Below are positions 12,385 through 25,215 of a DNA stretch of 64,000 nt, piece after piece. This DNA comes from Cryptomeria japonica (Eukaryota > Streptophyta > Pinopsida > Cupressales > Cupressaceae): contig NC_081409.1 of NCBI RefSeq assembly GCF_030272615.1, positions 614,156,755 through 614,220,754 of the forward strand. The letters run 5' to 3'. Below the pieces are notes generated by a model. The model saw only the letters and a program-made list of their open reading frames with translations, had not been told where the DNA came from and made no database searches. Both the position numbers and the translations under genes were made by a program. Every line of letters starts with the position of its first letter. The first letter of the stretch is position 1.

Positions 12385-12522
12385 AAGGTTTCCACACTAG
12401 GAACCTTACTCCAGTTACGTTTCGCCTTAGGTTATTTAAATTATTTTGTTTTTTAAATTTAATTGAATTAATATTATTCTAAAACAGATTAATAAATTAT
12501 TTTGCCTTATTTTCCTCTTAGG

Positions 12523-15500
12523 ATGCCTCCGACAACACGACAAGCTCGCAAGCATGGACGGGGTCCTAGACGTGTGCGCATAGCACACAAAGAGGTAGTG
12601 AGGGAGGCATCGGTTCCAGAGGAGAACCCAGGAGAACCTCCCGAATAGCCAAATGAACCTAACCGAGACCTCTTAGCAGCAATACAGAATCTTATTGTCA
12701 TAGTTTAGGAAAGGATCCCAGTAGAGAACCCTCAGGTTAGAAGTCATGACTCTGGGAGTCATAGATTTGTTGATAGATAACGAAGCAGGAGCCCAGCTTC
12801 GATGCCTGTAGAGAGTCAGGGTGGAAATGAGCCAGAGTCTGTGCATATGCCAGGACCACCTCCAACAGTGGAACCAGTTTATTTTGAGAGAGCTCGTCGA
12901 GATCTAGGGGATCTTATCAGGGAGGTCATGCGCCTCCATCCACCATCCTTCGGAGGTTCTACCGACAGGGTAGAGGCCAAGGCATGACTTTTGAGTCTTG
13001 AGAGGTGCTTTGCGTTGTGTTCTTACGAGAGCACCCTGAAAGCATGTGTCGCAGTTCATCTACTGAGAGGGTCAGCCTCCACTTGGTGGAGACAGGAAGA
13101 GTACAAATGTGGATTAGTTCCTGATACTCTCACTTGGGAGATATTCACAGAGAGGTTCCATGAGAGGTACCTATCAGAACACTTTAGGTAGCATCGTATA
13201 GATGAATTTCACGATCTCCAACAAAAAGGCTTGTCTGTAACCCAGTATAAGAGTAAATTCTTTAAGCTGTTGCCTTATGTAGATTATCTAAAGGATGAAA
13301 AACTTCTTGTAAATTGCTTTATCAGAGGGTTAAATGTCGGTATAGCTGGGCCTGTTAGGATGTCCGCTCTAGAGAGCCTTTGGGTTGCTGTGGAGAAGGC
13401 ACTGATTGCTGAGGAAATTCAGGTCAGACCACAGGACAATAGGGATCGGTTTCAGAACCGAAATCCCGCACCTCAAACTTATGGATTCTAGAAACCACAC
13501 TGGAAAGGAAACAACCAAAATTCTTAGGGGTTCTCCAAACCCCTTCCTCCACAACAGACACCATAGAACTAGAGGCAGAAGCCTCCATAGTATCAGCTAG
13601 GCTCCAAGCCCAAACAGTGGCAGACTCAGGGAAAGAGACATGATCAGAGAGCATAGGGGTAGTACACACAGCCGATGAGGACTCAGCAGTCCTCCAGGGG
13701 TGGGTACAGTGGATCCAGTAGGACAGGAGGTCAGGCTTTCTCTAGGCCTTAGGGTGCCCAATTTCAGGCACGGGGTGCTTGCTTTATGTGTGAAGCCATG
13801 GGGCATATGGCGAGGGATTTCCCTCAGGGTCAGGTGGTAGGGAATCAGTGGATGGCCACTTCAGAGCCAACAGTTGGTAATATGGGCAGGTCCCATAGAG
13901 TATTCGTAGCGGTTGACAATCGCTAGGCTGAGCATCAGGCCATGGTTATCGAATCTATAGGTATGATCAAAGGTAACAATGTATCTATTTTGTTTGATTC
14001 AGAAGCTACTGACTCCTTTATATCTCCATTGGTTGTGGAGCATTGCGGGCTAGTGGCAACTAGACAGGGTGTCAGTTGGGAAGTGGAATTAGCTTCAAGG
14101 GCTAAAGTGTCAGTGGAATCAGAGGTTAGGGCATGTCAGCTGCAGATTGACAAGACCAACACTTTAGTAGACCTTAGAGTGACTCCACTTGGATCTTACG
14201 GAATCGTACTTGGCATGGATTGGCTTTATGCCCACAGAGCCAAGATGGATTGCCACCTGAAAAAGATCGAGTGTGAGGATGATCATGGTTCACCCATAGT
14301 TATCACCGGGATTCAGAGTCTCGTGTCTCTTCATATGATCTCCACAATGTAGCTTAAGCGGAGCATGCGAAAGGGATGTCAGCTTTTTGCTATCACTATC
14401 AGTGATAGAGGAGAAGAGGGAGAAGAAGAAACATCACTTGATGACCACCCTATCCTTAAGGGATATTCAGATGTATTTCTTTCAGAGTTACCAAGAATGC
14501 CTCCCCGTAGAGAGATTGATTTTCATATAGATCTAGTACCAGGAGCCGAGCCAGTTTCCAGAGCACCTTATAGGATGACCACAAATGAGCTAAATGAACT
14601 CAAAATATAGCTTGAGAAACTCCTTGAGAAGGGTCATATCCATCCTAGCATATCTCCTTGGGGTGCACCAGTCATCTTCATCAAGAAGAAGGACGGATCT
14701 CTCAGATTGTGTATGGATTATCGACAGCTAAATAAAGTAACCATCAAGAACTGATATCCTTTGCCTAGAATTGATGATTTATTTGACTAACTTCAGGGTG
14801 CCAAAGTCTTTTCCAAAATAGATCTGAAGTCAGGATACCATCAGCTGAGAATAGTGGAAAGTGATATCCACAAGACCACATTTCGCACTAGATATGGTCA
14901 CTATGAGTTCACCGTAGTCCCATTCGGACTTATGAATGCCCCAACAGTTTTTATGAGCCTCATGAATGGGGTGTTTCATACATTTTTGGACCATTTTATT
15001 ATTGTGTTTCTTGATGATATACTGATATATTCTCAGAATGAGAAGGAGCATGAGGAGCACCTGAAACAGGTATGTTTGCGGGATAATCAGTTGTTTGGTA
15101 GTTTGTCGAGGTGTGCTTTCTTTCAGTCTGAGGTCAAGTACCTTGGGCATGTTATTTCTGGTGATGGGATCTTAGTTGACCCATCAAAGATTAGGGCTAT
15201 TATGGATTGGCCAGTGCCAACTAGTGTGACAGAGGTCAGGAGTTTCATGGGATTAGCAGGGTATTACCGACGTTTTGTCGAGGGATTCTCCAGAGTCACA
15301 CACCCTATTACTTTTCTTCAACGTAAAGGGAAATTACTAGTGATCCTATCCTTGTTGTACCAGATCCTACAGCTGATTTCATGGTTTGTACAGATGCTTC
15401 ACTAGAGGGTTTAGGAGCAGTTCTTATGCAGGATGGTAGGGCCATAGCTTTCGAGTGTAGGAAACTTAAGACTCATGAACTTAATTATCCCACTCACGAC

Positions 15501-17228
15501 GTTGAGCTCGCAGCAGTAGTGCATGCACTTGTGAGGTGGAGACACTTCCTCTTAGGTCATCACTTTGAGTTGCATTAAGATCATCAGAGTCTTTAGTACA
15601 TCTTCACTTAGCCAAACCTTAATGCACATCAGAGGAGATGGATGGAGTTCTTGTGCGAATATGATTTTGACGTTCACTACATCAAAGGAAAGGAAAACGT
15701 AGTTGCAGATGCTTTGAGTAGGAGACGTCATGAGATTTACACCATATCTATGGGCACAGATTTGAGAGACCGTATACTACAACACTTGCCAAAGGATGGA
15801 TGGTACGTAGAGGTTGGTCAGGTAATACGATCTCAGGTTACTCTAGAAGGGAAAAATGTGGATTATTCTTTGGAGTCTGATGGACTGTTACGCCATAGAG
15901 GGCACATTTATGTACCTTCCTCTGGAGGGTTGCAAGAGTTCATCATCACGGAGGCTCATAGAGCTCCTTATGCAGCGCATCCTGGGGTTGAAAAGTTGCA
16001 TGCTGACTTGAGGCTATTGTATCATTGGTCGGGAATATGGCAGCTCATTGCTGAAATAGTAGCTTGATGCCTCGAGTGTTAGAGAGTAAAGGTGAAGCAC
16101 AGCCATCCAAGTGGGTTGCTCTAGTCTCATGCTAAACCAAAGTGGAAGTGGGATACTATATCCATGGATTTCATCATTGGTCTTCCAATGTCTTCTCGTC
16201 GCCATGATGCTATCTTGGTGACAGTTGACAAGTTGACCAAAGTAGCTCACTTTTCACCAGTCTGTACTACATTCACAGCTCCAACAGTAGCATAGGTGTT
16301 CTTGCGAGACATTGTTAGACTTCATGGCATACCCCACAAGATTATTTCTGATAGGGATTCTCTTTTCACTTCTTCCTTTTGGAAGTCATTATAGGTAGCT
16401 ATGGGCACTAAGCTCAATTTCAGTACAGCCTATCACCCAGAAATAGATGGTTAGATAGAGAGGGTCAATCAGGTACTAGAGGATATGCTTCGCATGTATG
16501 TCATGGACCATCAAACCCAGTGGGAGGAGTATCTTCCCTTAGTGGAGTTTGCCTATAACAATGGGCATCACACTTCTTTGGGGATGCCACCCTATCAGGC
16601 ATTATACGGCAGGCCTTGCAGGATGCCCTTGAGTTGGGATCGCATAGAGGATAGAGTTTCTATTGGTCTTGAGATAGTTTGGGATATGGAATAGCAGGTG
16701 GATTTGATTAGGCAGCATCTCAGAGAGGCTCAGGATAGATAGAAGAAATATGCTGATGCAAAGAGGATAGATCATAGCTACTTGGTTGGAGACAGAGTTT
16801 TCTTGAGAGTGTGACCGCATAAGAGTCCAATCCATTACGGAAAGGGTTCTAAGCTTGCACCTCGCTTTGTAGGACCTTTTGAGATTCTTGAGAGGATAGG
16901 TCTAGTTTCCTACTGTTTAGCATTGCCACCTAGCCTGTCATGCATCCATGATGTGTTTCATGTATCAGTTTTGAGAAAATATATCTATGATGAGTCTCAT
17001 ATTTTAGATTGGGATGCCTTGCAGGTGGAGTCGGACAGGCAACTAGCTTTGGAGCCCATTCACATTTTGGCACGTCGAACGTTGGCCCTTTGAGGTCGAG
17101 AGCTGGACCAGGTTAGGGTCCAGTGGGATTGTTATGATGAGGTCACGGCTTCATGGGAGGACGCAACACGTATGAGATCAGAGTACCCCCACCTCTTTGA
17201 TGAACTCCAGGAGGAAGTTCATGCCTAG
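12523..17228 (+). pseudogene. Gypsy chromovirus Gag-Pol polyprotein, decayed (G1)
   Basis: A single Gag-Pol frame starts at MPPTTRQARKHGRG. Gag core (STWWRQEEYK, LPYVDYLKDEK) is at about 12,900-13,470. The zinc knuckle CFMCEAMGHMARDF (about 13,770-13,812) has lost its last Cys. The protease site is DSEAT instead of DSGAT near 14,000. RT shows [14 protein letters not shown] and catalytic FLDD at 15,007-15,018. A deletion of roughly 55-58 bp near 15,330, seen by comparison with G2', shifts the frame before RNase H ([14 protein letters not shown]). Integrase has the HHCC region, [16 protein letters not shown] and VNQVLEDMLR. The tail [13 protein letters not shown]...VRVQWDCYDEVTASWED resembles a chromodomain. 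About 20 stops, mostly TAG, make it inactive. Confidence 0.92.
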
Positions 17229-19955
17229 AGGGGGAGGGTGTGAGGCCTCACCTCGACTCAGACTGAAATTTTAGTGGATTTTATATTTAGACTATTATGG
17301 ATACTTTATTTTCATGCATTTTGAAACTTAGAACTTATATGATTTTAGGATTTGGATAACATTGCTATGTTTTGATGATTTACTTATATGCTTTATGAGA
17401 TAGAACACTACATGATTGTTAGATAAGATGATATTGCAATGATAGATGTCGTTATTGAATTTGTAGGACTTTACTATGATAATAGAACTATGATGTATGG
17501 TTAAGTTTATGTGAATTGGGATGAAATTGCTTGATAAAAGATGTATTTAATCTGTGCAGATGAAAATTATATGCAAGTGATGATGTGTATTGTTATTCCT
17601 TTGAATTATACTATATTTGGATATTTGAAAGTACTAATGTGTAAATTGAGATGTGCAGGAAATTGGCCATGTGACCATGGAAAATTACGGAGAACCAAAC
17701 CTAGGCTTATGTATGTCCATAAGCCAGGGGTTGTCTATTTGGAGAGACAACACCCCGTTTGTGTTAAATTTTATTCGTAATAGTATATGCTGCATGTGTG
17801 TTAAGTGTTATTTAAATTTAATGTGTAAAATCCACAAGAGACGATTTCATGTTTTAATTTGTAAAAGTGTTTTATTTGTGTCACTTGACATGTGTGGATT
17901 TAAGTCTAAATGTTTTATTTTTGTCTCTTGGTGGGAAAGTGTTCAACTATAGTTTTTTTTCAATTAATGTAACGTGATGTCATAAATACCTTGGGAAAAG
18001 AATCTTTGGAGAGGTCAACATATGTTTGACCCGAAAATAAACTTCAGAGGGATTTAAAATGGGTTAAATGAACACCTAGGGGTAGTTTAATAGGGTTTCC
18101 TAAAGCCCATAAGGTATACCTAAGGGTTAGGGGTAATTTTAGGCAAGTTTCTACTCCTAAGTGACCTTTTTGACACTTTAAAAATTGGCTTTTCTGAGTT
18201 GCGCGAAAATTGAAATTAGAAGTTTGAATCTAATTGCAAACTTTCCTATTCGAATGAGAGTTTTTTTTCCCATTCTGCCTTACTTTCCTTTTTAGTTTTT
18301 AGAAACTTGTGAGAATAGAGAGGATGAGCTTCTTAAGCAAGAATTTGAAAATTTGAGGGTAATCACCCACTCTCCATTTTTGGAGACAAGAGTATTTTTT
18401 TGAAAAGAATGGAATAGATTTGAATAGAAAATTTGGCTAAGGGTAGAAGAAGAAGATCCATGGATTGGGCAGCTCTTCCTCAAATATTATCCTACCTTTG
18501 GGTAGATGAAGGTTGGTTTCATTATTCTTTAAAATGTCTTCTTTTCTTTACATGTGTTTGAAAGTATGTTAGTGTAAGAAATCTGGTTTCTTGTATGTCC
18601 TTTTTAGGAATTTTCTTTTGGTATTTTGCATTATGTTTTGTCTGTGTTTTTGGGAGTTTTCTCAAGACCTCTTACTCTTGGGAGAGAGGAGGATCTTGTG
18701 GGTGGTAGTAGAGACAACCCTCGAGTGAGAGACTCTCATTTGAGAGCGATCACAAGGGATTTTTGTGTGACCCTTGTTGCATGGCCTGTTTGTGCAATGG
18801 GGGTCATAAGGAGGGATATAAGGCTGGAATGCCTCGGGGGGCATAAGGAATAAGGGGTTGAAATTCTTGATGTATTTATTGTGCCATGAGGTGGCTACTT
18901 GTTTTCCATACTTGCAGTTCTCCTCAAGGTATTGGTCCACTACCACCCTTGAAAATGTCATCACCAAAGTGTGGTGTAATGTAGCCAAGTTTGGGAGTGT
19001 GTTTGAAATTGTGTGCTTCCTACCTTCTATGTGTTTGCATGTTTATTACCCGTCTAGGGCTTGGTTCTCTGAGCTCGGGGGTGGCTACCAGTTAGTCTAG
19101 GCTGGGAGGTGAGCACTCCATGGTCATATTTGTGATTTATTATGCAAGAATGTCAGGAGAAAAGAATAGGAAAAGTGAAAAGTTGCAGAAGATTATTGTT
19201 GCAGAAGTATAAATTCATTTGCAGTTATTAGTTTTTTTTGATAGGGGAAATACACCCTCATTCGTTGAAATGAGAGGCAAGTTGTAATTTTGAAAAATAG
19301 ACATGAGATTTGCTATTGTAGTTAAATAAAGAAACATCCTGTAAATGTTGCAGAATATCTTTAGTGTTGTAAAAAGCTAGATATATTTCTATTTCTGTTT
19401 TGGAAAAGAGTTACTTTTGGATTTCTTGCAATAGTTTTCGTAATATGAAAAAATCAGTTTTATTTAGATCTGGGTTCTTCTTTTTAGCTGAGAATTTCTC
19501 TCCATTTTAATTGCAGAAAAATATGAGTTGTATTTGCTGTTAGCTTTTAAATAAATAAAAAAATGTTTAGTTAGTTGCTGTATTAGTGTGGAATCAGTGA
19601 ATGTATTTATTGCAGAAAAGTATAATGTATTCCTAAAATAGTATTTCCTAAGTTCAGAAGAAAAAGATATATATTTCCGATGTGTTATGACAAATAGTTT
19701 AGCAGTAGATTTATTCCATTTTTAAGCATTTAAAATAAAAATAAATAGGAAAGGCATTAACTAGATTTGCATGCATATTGTAGTTTTAAAAATAATTTTT
19801 AGAATTCTGTTTTCTATATATCAATAGAGTACAATATAGTTCTGGAAAATATACCACCATTAAAACGGACTTATTTCTATACTTCCTTTCCTACAATTGT
19901 AAATCAAAATATTTCATGATTACGATGTTAGTTTAAGAAAAAAGAAATAATACTA

Positions 19956-19959
<4 letters not shown>

Positions 19960-20000
<41 letters not shown>

Positions 20001-20100
20001 TGTAGAAATCATGAATATATTTATATATATATATTTATATTAACATGTCATATAAATACCCTACAAAACAAATGAAAATGTAAACCCTAGTATATATACC

Positions 20101-20164
<64 letters not shown>

Positions 20165-20275
20165 ACATAATGATTTACCTTTGTTTATTTTGTTTAAAAA
20201 AAATTTGCATGTAAAACATACTGAGAAATATATATATACATATATATATATATTTATATATATATAAAAAAAATT
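19960..20275. repeat. (TA)n microsatellites in the G1 3' LTR
   Basis: Long near-perfect (TA)n tracts include about 60 bp at 20,102-20,160. A further tract of about 90 bp lies at 20,810-20,901. They are longer than the paired tracts in the 5' LTR. Confidence 0.9.
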
Positions 20276-20337
20276 TTAAAAAATTTATAACTTAAAAAAA
20301 AAAAGAGGGTTTTGGTTTATCGCGGGTTTCGGGTCGC

Positions 20338-20560
20338 ACCCCATTGTGTGAACACACAGTGGGTGGCGCCGAAATGCCGCCACTGTGTGAGCACATAGTG
20401 GGAGGCGTCGAAGCGCCACCACTGTGTGGCCACACAGTGGGCGGCGCCCAGTGCCACCACTGTGTGTCCACACAGTGGGCAGTGCCCGACACTCCATTGT
20501 GTAACCACACAGTGGGCGGCGCTCGGCTCACCCACTACCTCTTCCACTCGGCCCGTTGGT
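20338..20560. repeat. GC-rich palindrome array in the G1 3' LTR (five units)
   Basis: Same unit type as at 11,112-11,398. The perfect 22-bp palindrome recurs at 20,419-20,440, and a related unit at about 20,457-20,478 has arms CCACTGTGTG and CACACAGTGG. There are five units here against six in the 5' LTR, and the tail GCTCACCCACTACCTCTTCC occurs once instead of twice. Confidence 0.9.
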
Positions 20561-20807
20561 AAATAAGAATGCCACCGACCTTGCAAAAAACGCCGAGCAC
20601 CCCCCCTGCAAAACATGGGTAATAAAATGGAACCTTAGCCCGGTTAGGGCTAGGGTAAATAGGTGAGGTGTGTTGTTTTTTTTAAAAAATAAAATAATAA
20701 TTTATATATAAAGAGGAAATAAAGAAAGGGATTAGGGTTTGAAGGCAAAAAATAAAATAATTAATTGAATGTATGTATTATTTTATATATATATATATAA
20801 TGTAATA

Positions 20808-20905
<98 letters not shown>

Positions 20906-21574
20906 TTAAGAATGGTGTAGATATTAGATATTTATGGGTTTTCCAAGAGTTAAAATATTCGAACGAAAATGAGTACATTGTATTAATATTTGCTAAGGAA
21001 AAATATATCTATTTTAGTTGCATATAATAAAGATATTTTAAGATACATTATGTGTATTAATGTTTAAATTATTTTAAAACAATCAATAGTAAGGTTGTTT
21101 ATAGAGGGGATGGTAAATCAAATAATTAATTAAGAGTTGGTTATCAAACATGGAACTATAGAAAAAAAAAAAGGGGAATTGGTTCTTTGATTTTTAATAA
21201 AAATAAACTAATGGGAGACATTTATTATGAAATTAATAGACACTTTAATCAATTATTAAAATTATTGATTTAAAAATGGATTTTAGACTATAAAGTCTTG
21301 TTGGAGATTAAATTTATCTTCATCTACTATTTTTAATGAGTTTGATTTAATTAATCTATTGACTAGGTATCTTGTGAAAATAAAATTAAACCATTTAGTT
21401 TTCTGCAAATAAATTTGATTAAATTCGATACTTAGTTAGTATCAGAGTTAGCTCAAAAATTGTTGTGGCAAACATGTTAGTGCATGTCGTGTTAGCGAAC
21501 TTGTTAATTAATTTGTATTTAAAAAAAAAAAAATCAAATTCATTTTTGCCCTAAATTCTGGGCATGACATGCAT

Positions 21575-22769
21575 GTAAGAGTTGATGAGGATATGCACAA
21601 AGAAATTCAATCACAGATAAACCAGTGTGATGATTCTAGTGAGGAAGATCAGTTAGACAATGAACCGGAAGAAGCATCCAAAAAGGATCCTAACTAGTAT
21701 GTGCAGATGAACCACCTGGAAGAGAAGATTCTATGTAATAAGAGTGATGGTGTGCAGACTAGAAGAAGACTTGCCGAAAATGATGAACACGTCAACTTTT
21801 GCCTCATGACTGAAGTAGAACCTAAAAGATTCATTGAGGCCAACAAAAAATAGGAATGGATGGATGCCATGGAAGAAGAACTGCAATAGATTGAGAAGAA
21901 CAAAACTTGGGAATTAGTCCCTAGACCAAAAGACAAGAACATCATTGGCACTAAATGGGTCTACCAGAATAAGATGAATGAATAAGGCAAAATTATTAGG
22001 CACAAATCCAGACTTGTGTGCAAAGGCTATTCTCAAGTAGAGGGTATTGATTTTGAAGAAACATTTGCACCAGTAGATAGATTTGAAGCAATTAGAATGT
22101 TTCTAGCCTTCTCTGCCTACAAGGGTTATAAAGTGTATCAAATAGATGTGAAATATGCCTTCCTAAATGGAAATTTGGAAGAAGTGTACATGGAGCAACC
22201 AGAAGGGTTTCTTCTACATGATGATGAAACCTTTGTGTGTCGGTTGAAGAAAGCCCTATATGGTTTAAAGCAAGCTCCTAGAGCATGATATTCAAGACTA
22301 TATCAATGCCTGAAGGAGAAAGGATTGAAAAGGGAGAGTGTTGACAACAACTTATACATAAAGAAACATGGTAATCACATGATCATTGTGGTTGTGTATG
22401 TAGATGGCATTATTTTTGGAGGCAATAAGGACACCCTTTGCAAAGAATTTGTTGTTTAGATGGAGTCGGAATTTGAGATGTCAATTCTTCGAGAATTGAG
22501 ATACTTGGTTTGCAGATATCACAACAAGATAAGGGAATCTTTATCTCACAAACCAAGTATACAAAGGATATGTTGAAGAAATTTTAAATGGATGATTGCA
22601 AACTGGTAAGTACCCCCATGGTGATCAGAAGCAAATTAAGCAAGAATGACGAATCACCAGTGGTGGATCAGGCATTGTACAGATCCATGATAGGTAGCCT
22701 ATTGTATCTAACTGCCTCTAGATCAAATATAGTGTAGGCAGTGCTTTCAAGTTGCACCTAAGCATTCAT
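21575..22769 (+). pseudogene. copia reverse transcriptase (element B, second pol part)
   Basis: This is the continuation of B pol after G1. It shows [75 protein letters not shown] and [16 protein letters not shown], the classic copia RT order. The catalytic YVDD reads YVDG (22,397-22,408), so the third catalytic Asp position is lost. Stops include those near 21,850, 21,888, 21,984 and 22,286, followed by frameshifting near 22,500. Near 22,700 it reads MIGSLLYLTASRSN, and it is cut at 22,769 by D. The remaining RNase H part is at 47,014. Confidence 0.88.
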
Positions 22770-24009
22770 TGTAGACACCTAAAAATGTCTCATTGATCAT
22801 GTACTAATTATTCCTCTAATTGATTTAATAATCTTTATTATTTAATTAATCTATTTCTTCTAATTTCATATTTCCTCATCATCTTATTAATTATTCTATT
22901 TTCCTATTCTTTAATCATATTAATCATTTTCTAATATAAATTGAATAATTATTATTTAATTAATTGTGATTAATTCCCCAATTTAAATAATCTATTTAAA
23001 TAAGTTACTAATTATTCAATTTCTATCTCTAATCATCTAATCATTCAACCCTCTTCTAAATATTAATTAAATATTTGTTATTTAATTAATTATGATTTAA
23101 TCCTTTAAAATAAATAATCTTTATTATTTAATTAAATTCTATTTCTAAATAATTAAATAGTTTCTTTAAATTATTTAATTAACTAATTAATTCTTCCAAT
23201 TCGAAATCCCCAAATTCTAATTTCATTTAATTTCATATTCTTCTAATTTCTTCCAAATTCAATTACATGTGCATGATTTCAAAAACCAAATTGAAAATCA
23301 AAGTCAAGTTCTAAATATATTCAAATACTATATTGAATTAATAAATTCAATTATTTGAATAATATCTCATGCAAAGATTAAATTAATAATCTAAATGCAA
23401 GCACATGCTAAATTAATTAATTAAATCAATTAATTAATTAAATCATTTATCTCTTCAACTTCTATTTCCATCTTTTAGTTAGCTTTTTCTAAATTAAGCT
23501 CTCTGTGTCATCCTCTTTATTTCCTCCAATCATTCTTTTTCTTCTTTCAGTCGGCTTTTTCTCAATCAGTTGACTCAATTAATCTATTCAATCTATTGAG
23601 TTTCACTCCTAGAATCAATAGTTCAACTATCAATTTTCATTTGAGCTCACCCGAGTTCACACCTCTTGATCAATTTGTTACACCTTTCAATCAATCCTCT
23701 CCAATTTTCTATAAATTGAGTATCCAATCTCCATTTTCAACAATCACAAACTTTGAATCTTTGTGTCACTTGCAAGTTACCAGCGCAATATCTAAGAGCC
23801 ATCATACCATGAAGAGCAGAAGAGAAATGGAAGTTCTACACAGTCACAGAATAGGGAGTTTTTTATTTGATTTGATGATTTATAATTCCTATTTCTTAAT
23901 TGTGTTATTCCATTGTATTGTTTGTTAAATTCTGATTAGGATAGGGATTCATGATTTCCCTTATTTCTAATTGATTACTTTGTTAATAGAAGATGAATTT
24001 TGCATCCCA
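22770..24009 (+). repeat. 5' LTR of element D
   Basis: The LTR is 1240 bp and very AT-rich, with many ATTTAATTAATT runs at 22,800-23,450. A short open frame near 23,596-23,928 is repeated in the 3' LTR (46,600-46,869) and has no recognisable product. Confidence 0.9.
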
Positions 24010-24014
24010 TATTT

Positions 24015-24033
24015 TGGTGAACCTGACGTGAAC
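24015..24033 (+). other. Probable primer binding site of element D
   Basis: TGGTGAACCTGACGTGAAC begins five bases after the LTR end. Position and the leading TGG fit a tRNA-primed site, but it is not the initiator Met type used by the other elements here and I cannot name the tRNA. Confidence 0.6.
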
Positions 24034-24156
24034 TAATAGCAATTTAACCTTTTCTGTGTTCTGTGTGATTTTTGCAGATTGTGCGGATTATTCTCTTTTT
24101 TGTAGGTTGGATGAATTTTGAGAAAATATTTTCCATCATGCATTCAAGCTTACATC

Positions 24157-24290
24157 GTCACGCAATCACATAGACAGGATCACGCATTCGACCCTTCGGG
24201 GTCACGCATTCGTTCAGACAAGGTCACGTAATTGCCCTGTCCAGATCATGCAATCACCCTTTTGGGATCATGCATTCGTAGGAAGCTTTG
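24157..24290 (+). repeat. Array of TCACGCATTCG / TCACGCAATCAC motifs (first cluster)
   Basis: Six degenerate copies of an 11-12 bp motif (TCACGCAATCAC, TCACGCATTCG twice, TCACGTAATTGC, TCATGCAATCAC, TCATGCATTCG) occur at roughly 20-bp spacing just inside the 5' LTR of D. They are separated by variable short spacers. Confidence 0.75.
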
Positions 24291-24399
24291 TTGTTTAATT
24301 TTTTCTTCCATCTGTTATCTATTATGTTTAATTATGTCTTAAAATTGGTTAATCCGGGATCAAATTACTTTTTATTTCATAATTTGATTAACACTGTTT

Positions 24400-24654
24400 A
24401 TGGCAAGAAAAGTTCAGTTCAAGATTTCAGGTGCAAGAAGGACGAAACAACAAAGGAGAGAAGCCAAACGATATCAAAAAGTTCTCCAGGTAGAAAAATT
24501 GATACAGGATTCAGAGGAACAACTGGCCTTAGACAGATATAACAGCCTAGTTCTTTCTTATATAGTTAAATATGATCTAATCAATATTGAATGGATAATG
24601 AGGGATTTGGCTGGGGCTTCACAATTGGTTTTGCAGGTTCCTAATCGGGTTTAG
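24400..24654 (+). CDS. Small basic protein of element D, unrecognised
   Basis: An 84-codon open frame starts MARKVQFKISGARRTKQQRR and ends in QVPNRV before a stop. The first 35 residues are strongly basic (Arg, Lys, Gln). Residues 35-75 look helical and more neutral. I do not recognise a family. It lies in the 5' part of the D interior, where gag would be expected, between two clusters of the ACGCATT motif, so it may be a remnant of a nucleic-acid-binding Gag segment or the first exon of a longer product. It could also be chance. Confidence 0.35.
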   Translation: MARKVQFKISGARRTKQQRREAKRYQKVLQVEKLIQDSEEQLALDRYNSLVLSYIVKYDLINIEWIMRDLAGASQLVLQVPNRV

Positions 24655-24719
24655 TTTTCTTGTATTTTTCTAACTTTTTTTTGTTGTTTGCATTCTGTCA
24701 TGTAATTGAGCTATTAGTG

Positions 24720-24823
24720 TTATGCAATCGACCAAATACCGTCATGCATTCGGTCTGTCAGATTTACGCATTCGGTCTGTAAGTATCACGCAATCACTCA
24801 GGTAGTATTACACAATTGCCTAT
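24720..24823 (+). repeat. Second cluster of the ACGCATT/ACGCAAT motif
   Basis: Five more degenerate copies (TATGCAATCGA, TCATGCATTCGG, TTACGCATTCGG, TCACGCAATCAC, TTACACAATTGC) in the same orientation as the first cluster. Confidence 0.7.
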
Positions 24824-24924
24824 GTCAAGTTTTGAGTTTCTATTTTTTTTGGTTTAAATTTACTACTAATCTTCTATTTGCAGCCTGTGGCAGATTCATA
24901 GAGAGTATTAGAATAGTAATTTTG

Positions 24925-25215
24925 CATGCACACTTCACACTTCAATTTTTAGTGCTTAAAATCAACAACAATTAAAAAGGACATGCATGGATAATCTCAC
25001 ACTTCAATTTTTTAGTGCTTAAAATCAACAACAGCTAAAAAGGACATGCATGGATAATCTCACACTTCGTTGTTGGTGTTTAAAATGAACATGGGATAAA
25101 ATTGACATATGTGTACCTCACACTTGGTTTTTAGTGCTTAAAAATCAAACAAATGGTTAAAATTGACATGTATGCCTTCATTCTTGGATTTGGTGTTTAA
25201 AATTGACATGCACAT
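24925..25215 (+). repeat. Degenerate tandem repeat of about 60-80 bp
   Basis: About five units share CACACTT-x-ttTTAGTGCTTAAAA-x-AAAAAGGACATGCATGGATAATCT. The first two are nearly identical and later ones have diverged. Confidence 0.8.

Larger units (their letters stand above)
8012..21569 (+). mobile_element. Element G1: complete Ty3/gypsy chromovirus with giant LTRs
   Basis: The element is 13,558 bp, with TG...CA ends and a perfect 5-bp target duplication TGCAT at 8007-8011 and 21570-21574. Order: 4.36-kb LTR, Met PBS, gag, protease, RT, RNase H, integrase, chromodomain-like tail, GGGGGAGG polypurine tract, 4.33-kb LTR. Pol order (integrase last) and the C-terminal chromodomain-like block place it in the chromoviruses. 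The long LTRs would suit the Tekay/Del lineage, which is inference. LTR divergence is about 4% over 285 bp counted by eye (8461-8745 against 17675-17960). It lies in the integrase gene of B. Confidence 0.95.
17239..21569 (+). repeat. 3' LTR of G1 (4331 bp)
   Basis: Begins TGTGAGGCCTCACC right after the polypurine stretch AGAGGGGGAGGG (about 17,227-17,238) and ends GGGCATGACA. It differs from the 5' LTR by a few percent substitutions, loss of about 20 bp near 17,520, microsatellite length, and one fewer unit in the GC-rich palindrome array. No gene seen. Confidence 0.93.

Noticed and set aside
20778-20978. 66-codon Tyr/Ile-repeat frame
   Set aside because: Translation of a (TA)n microsatellite.
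22765-22769. Target duplication for element D (TTCAT against CAATC)
   Set aside because: The bases do not match; either mutated, or the insertion involved a small deletion, so no duplication is claimed.
23596-23928. 110-codon frame in the D 5' LTR with a hydrophobic end
   Set aside because: Copy at 46,600-46,869 ends differently; no recognisable domain; LTR sequence.
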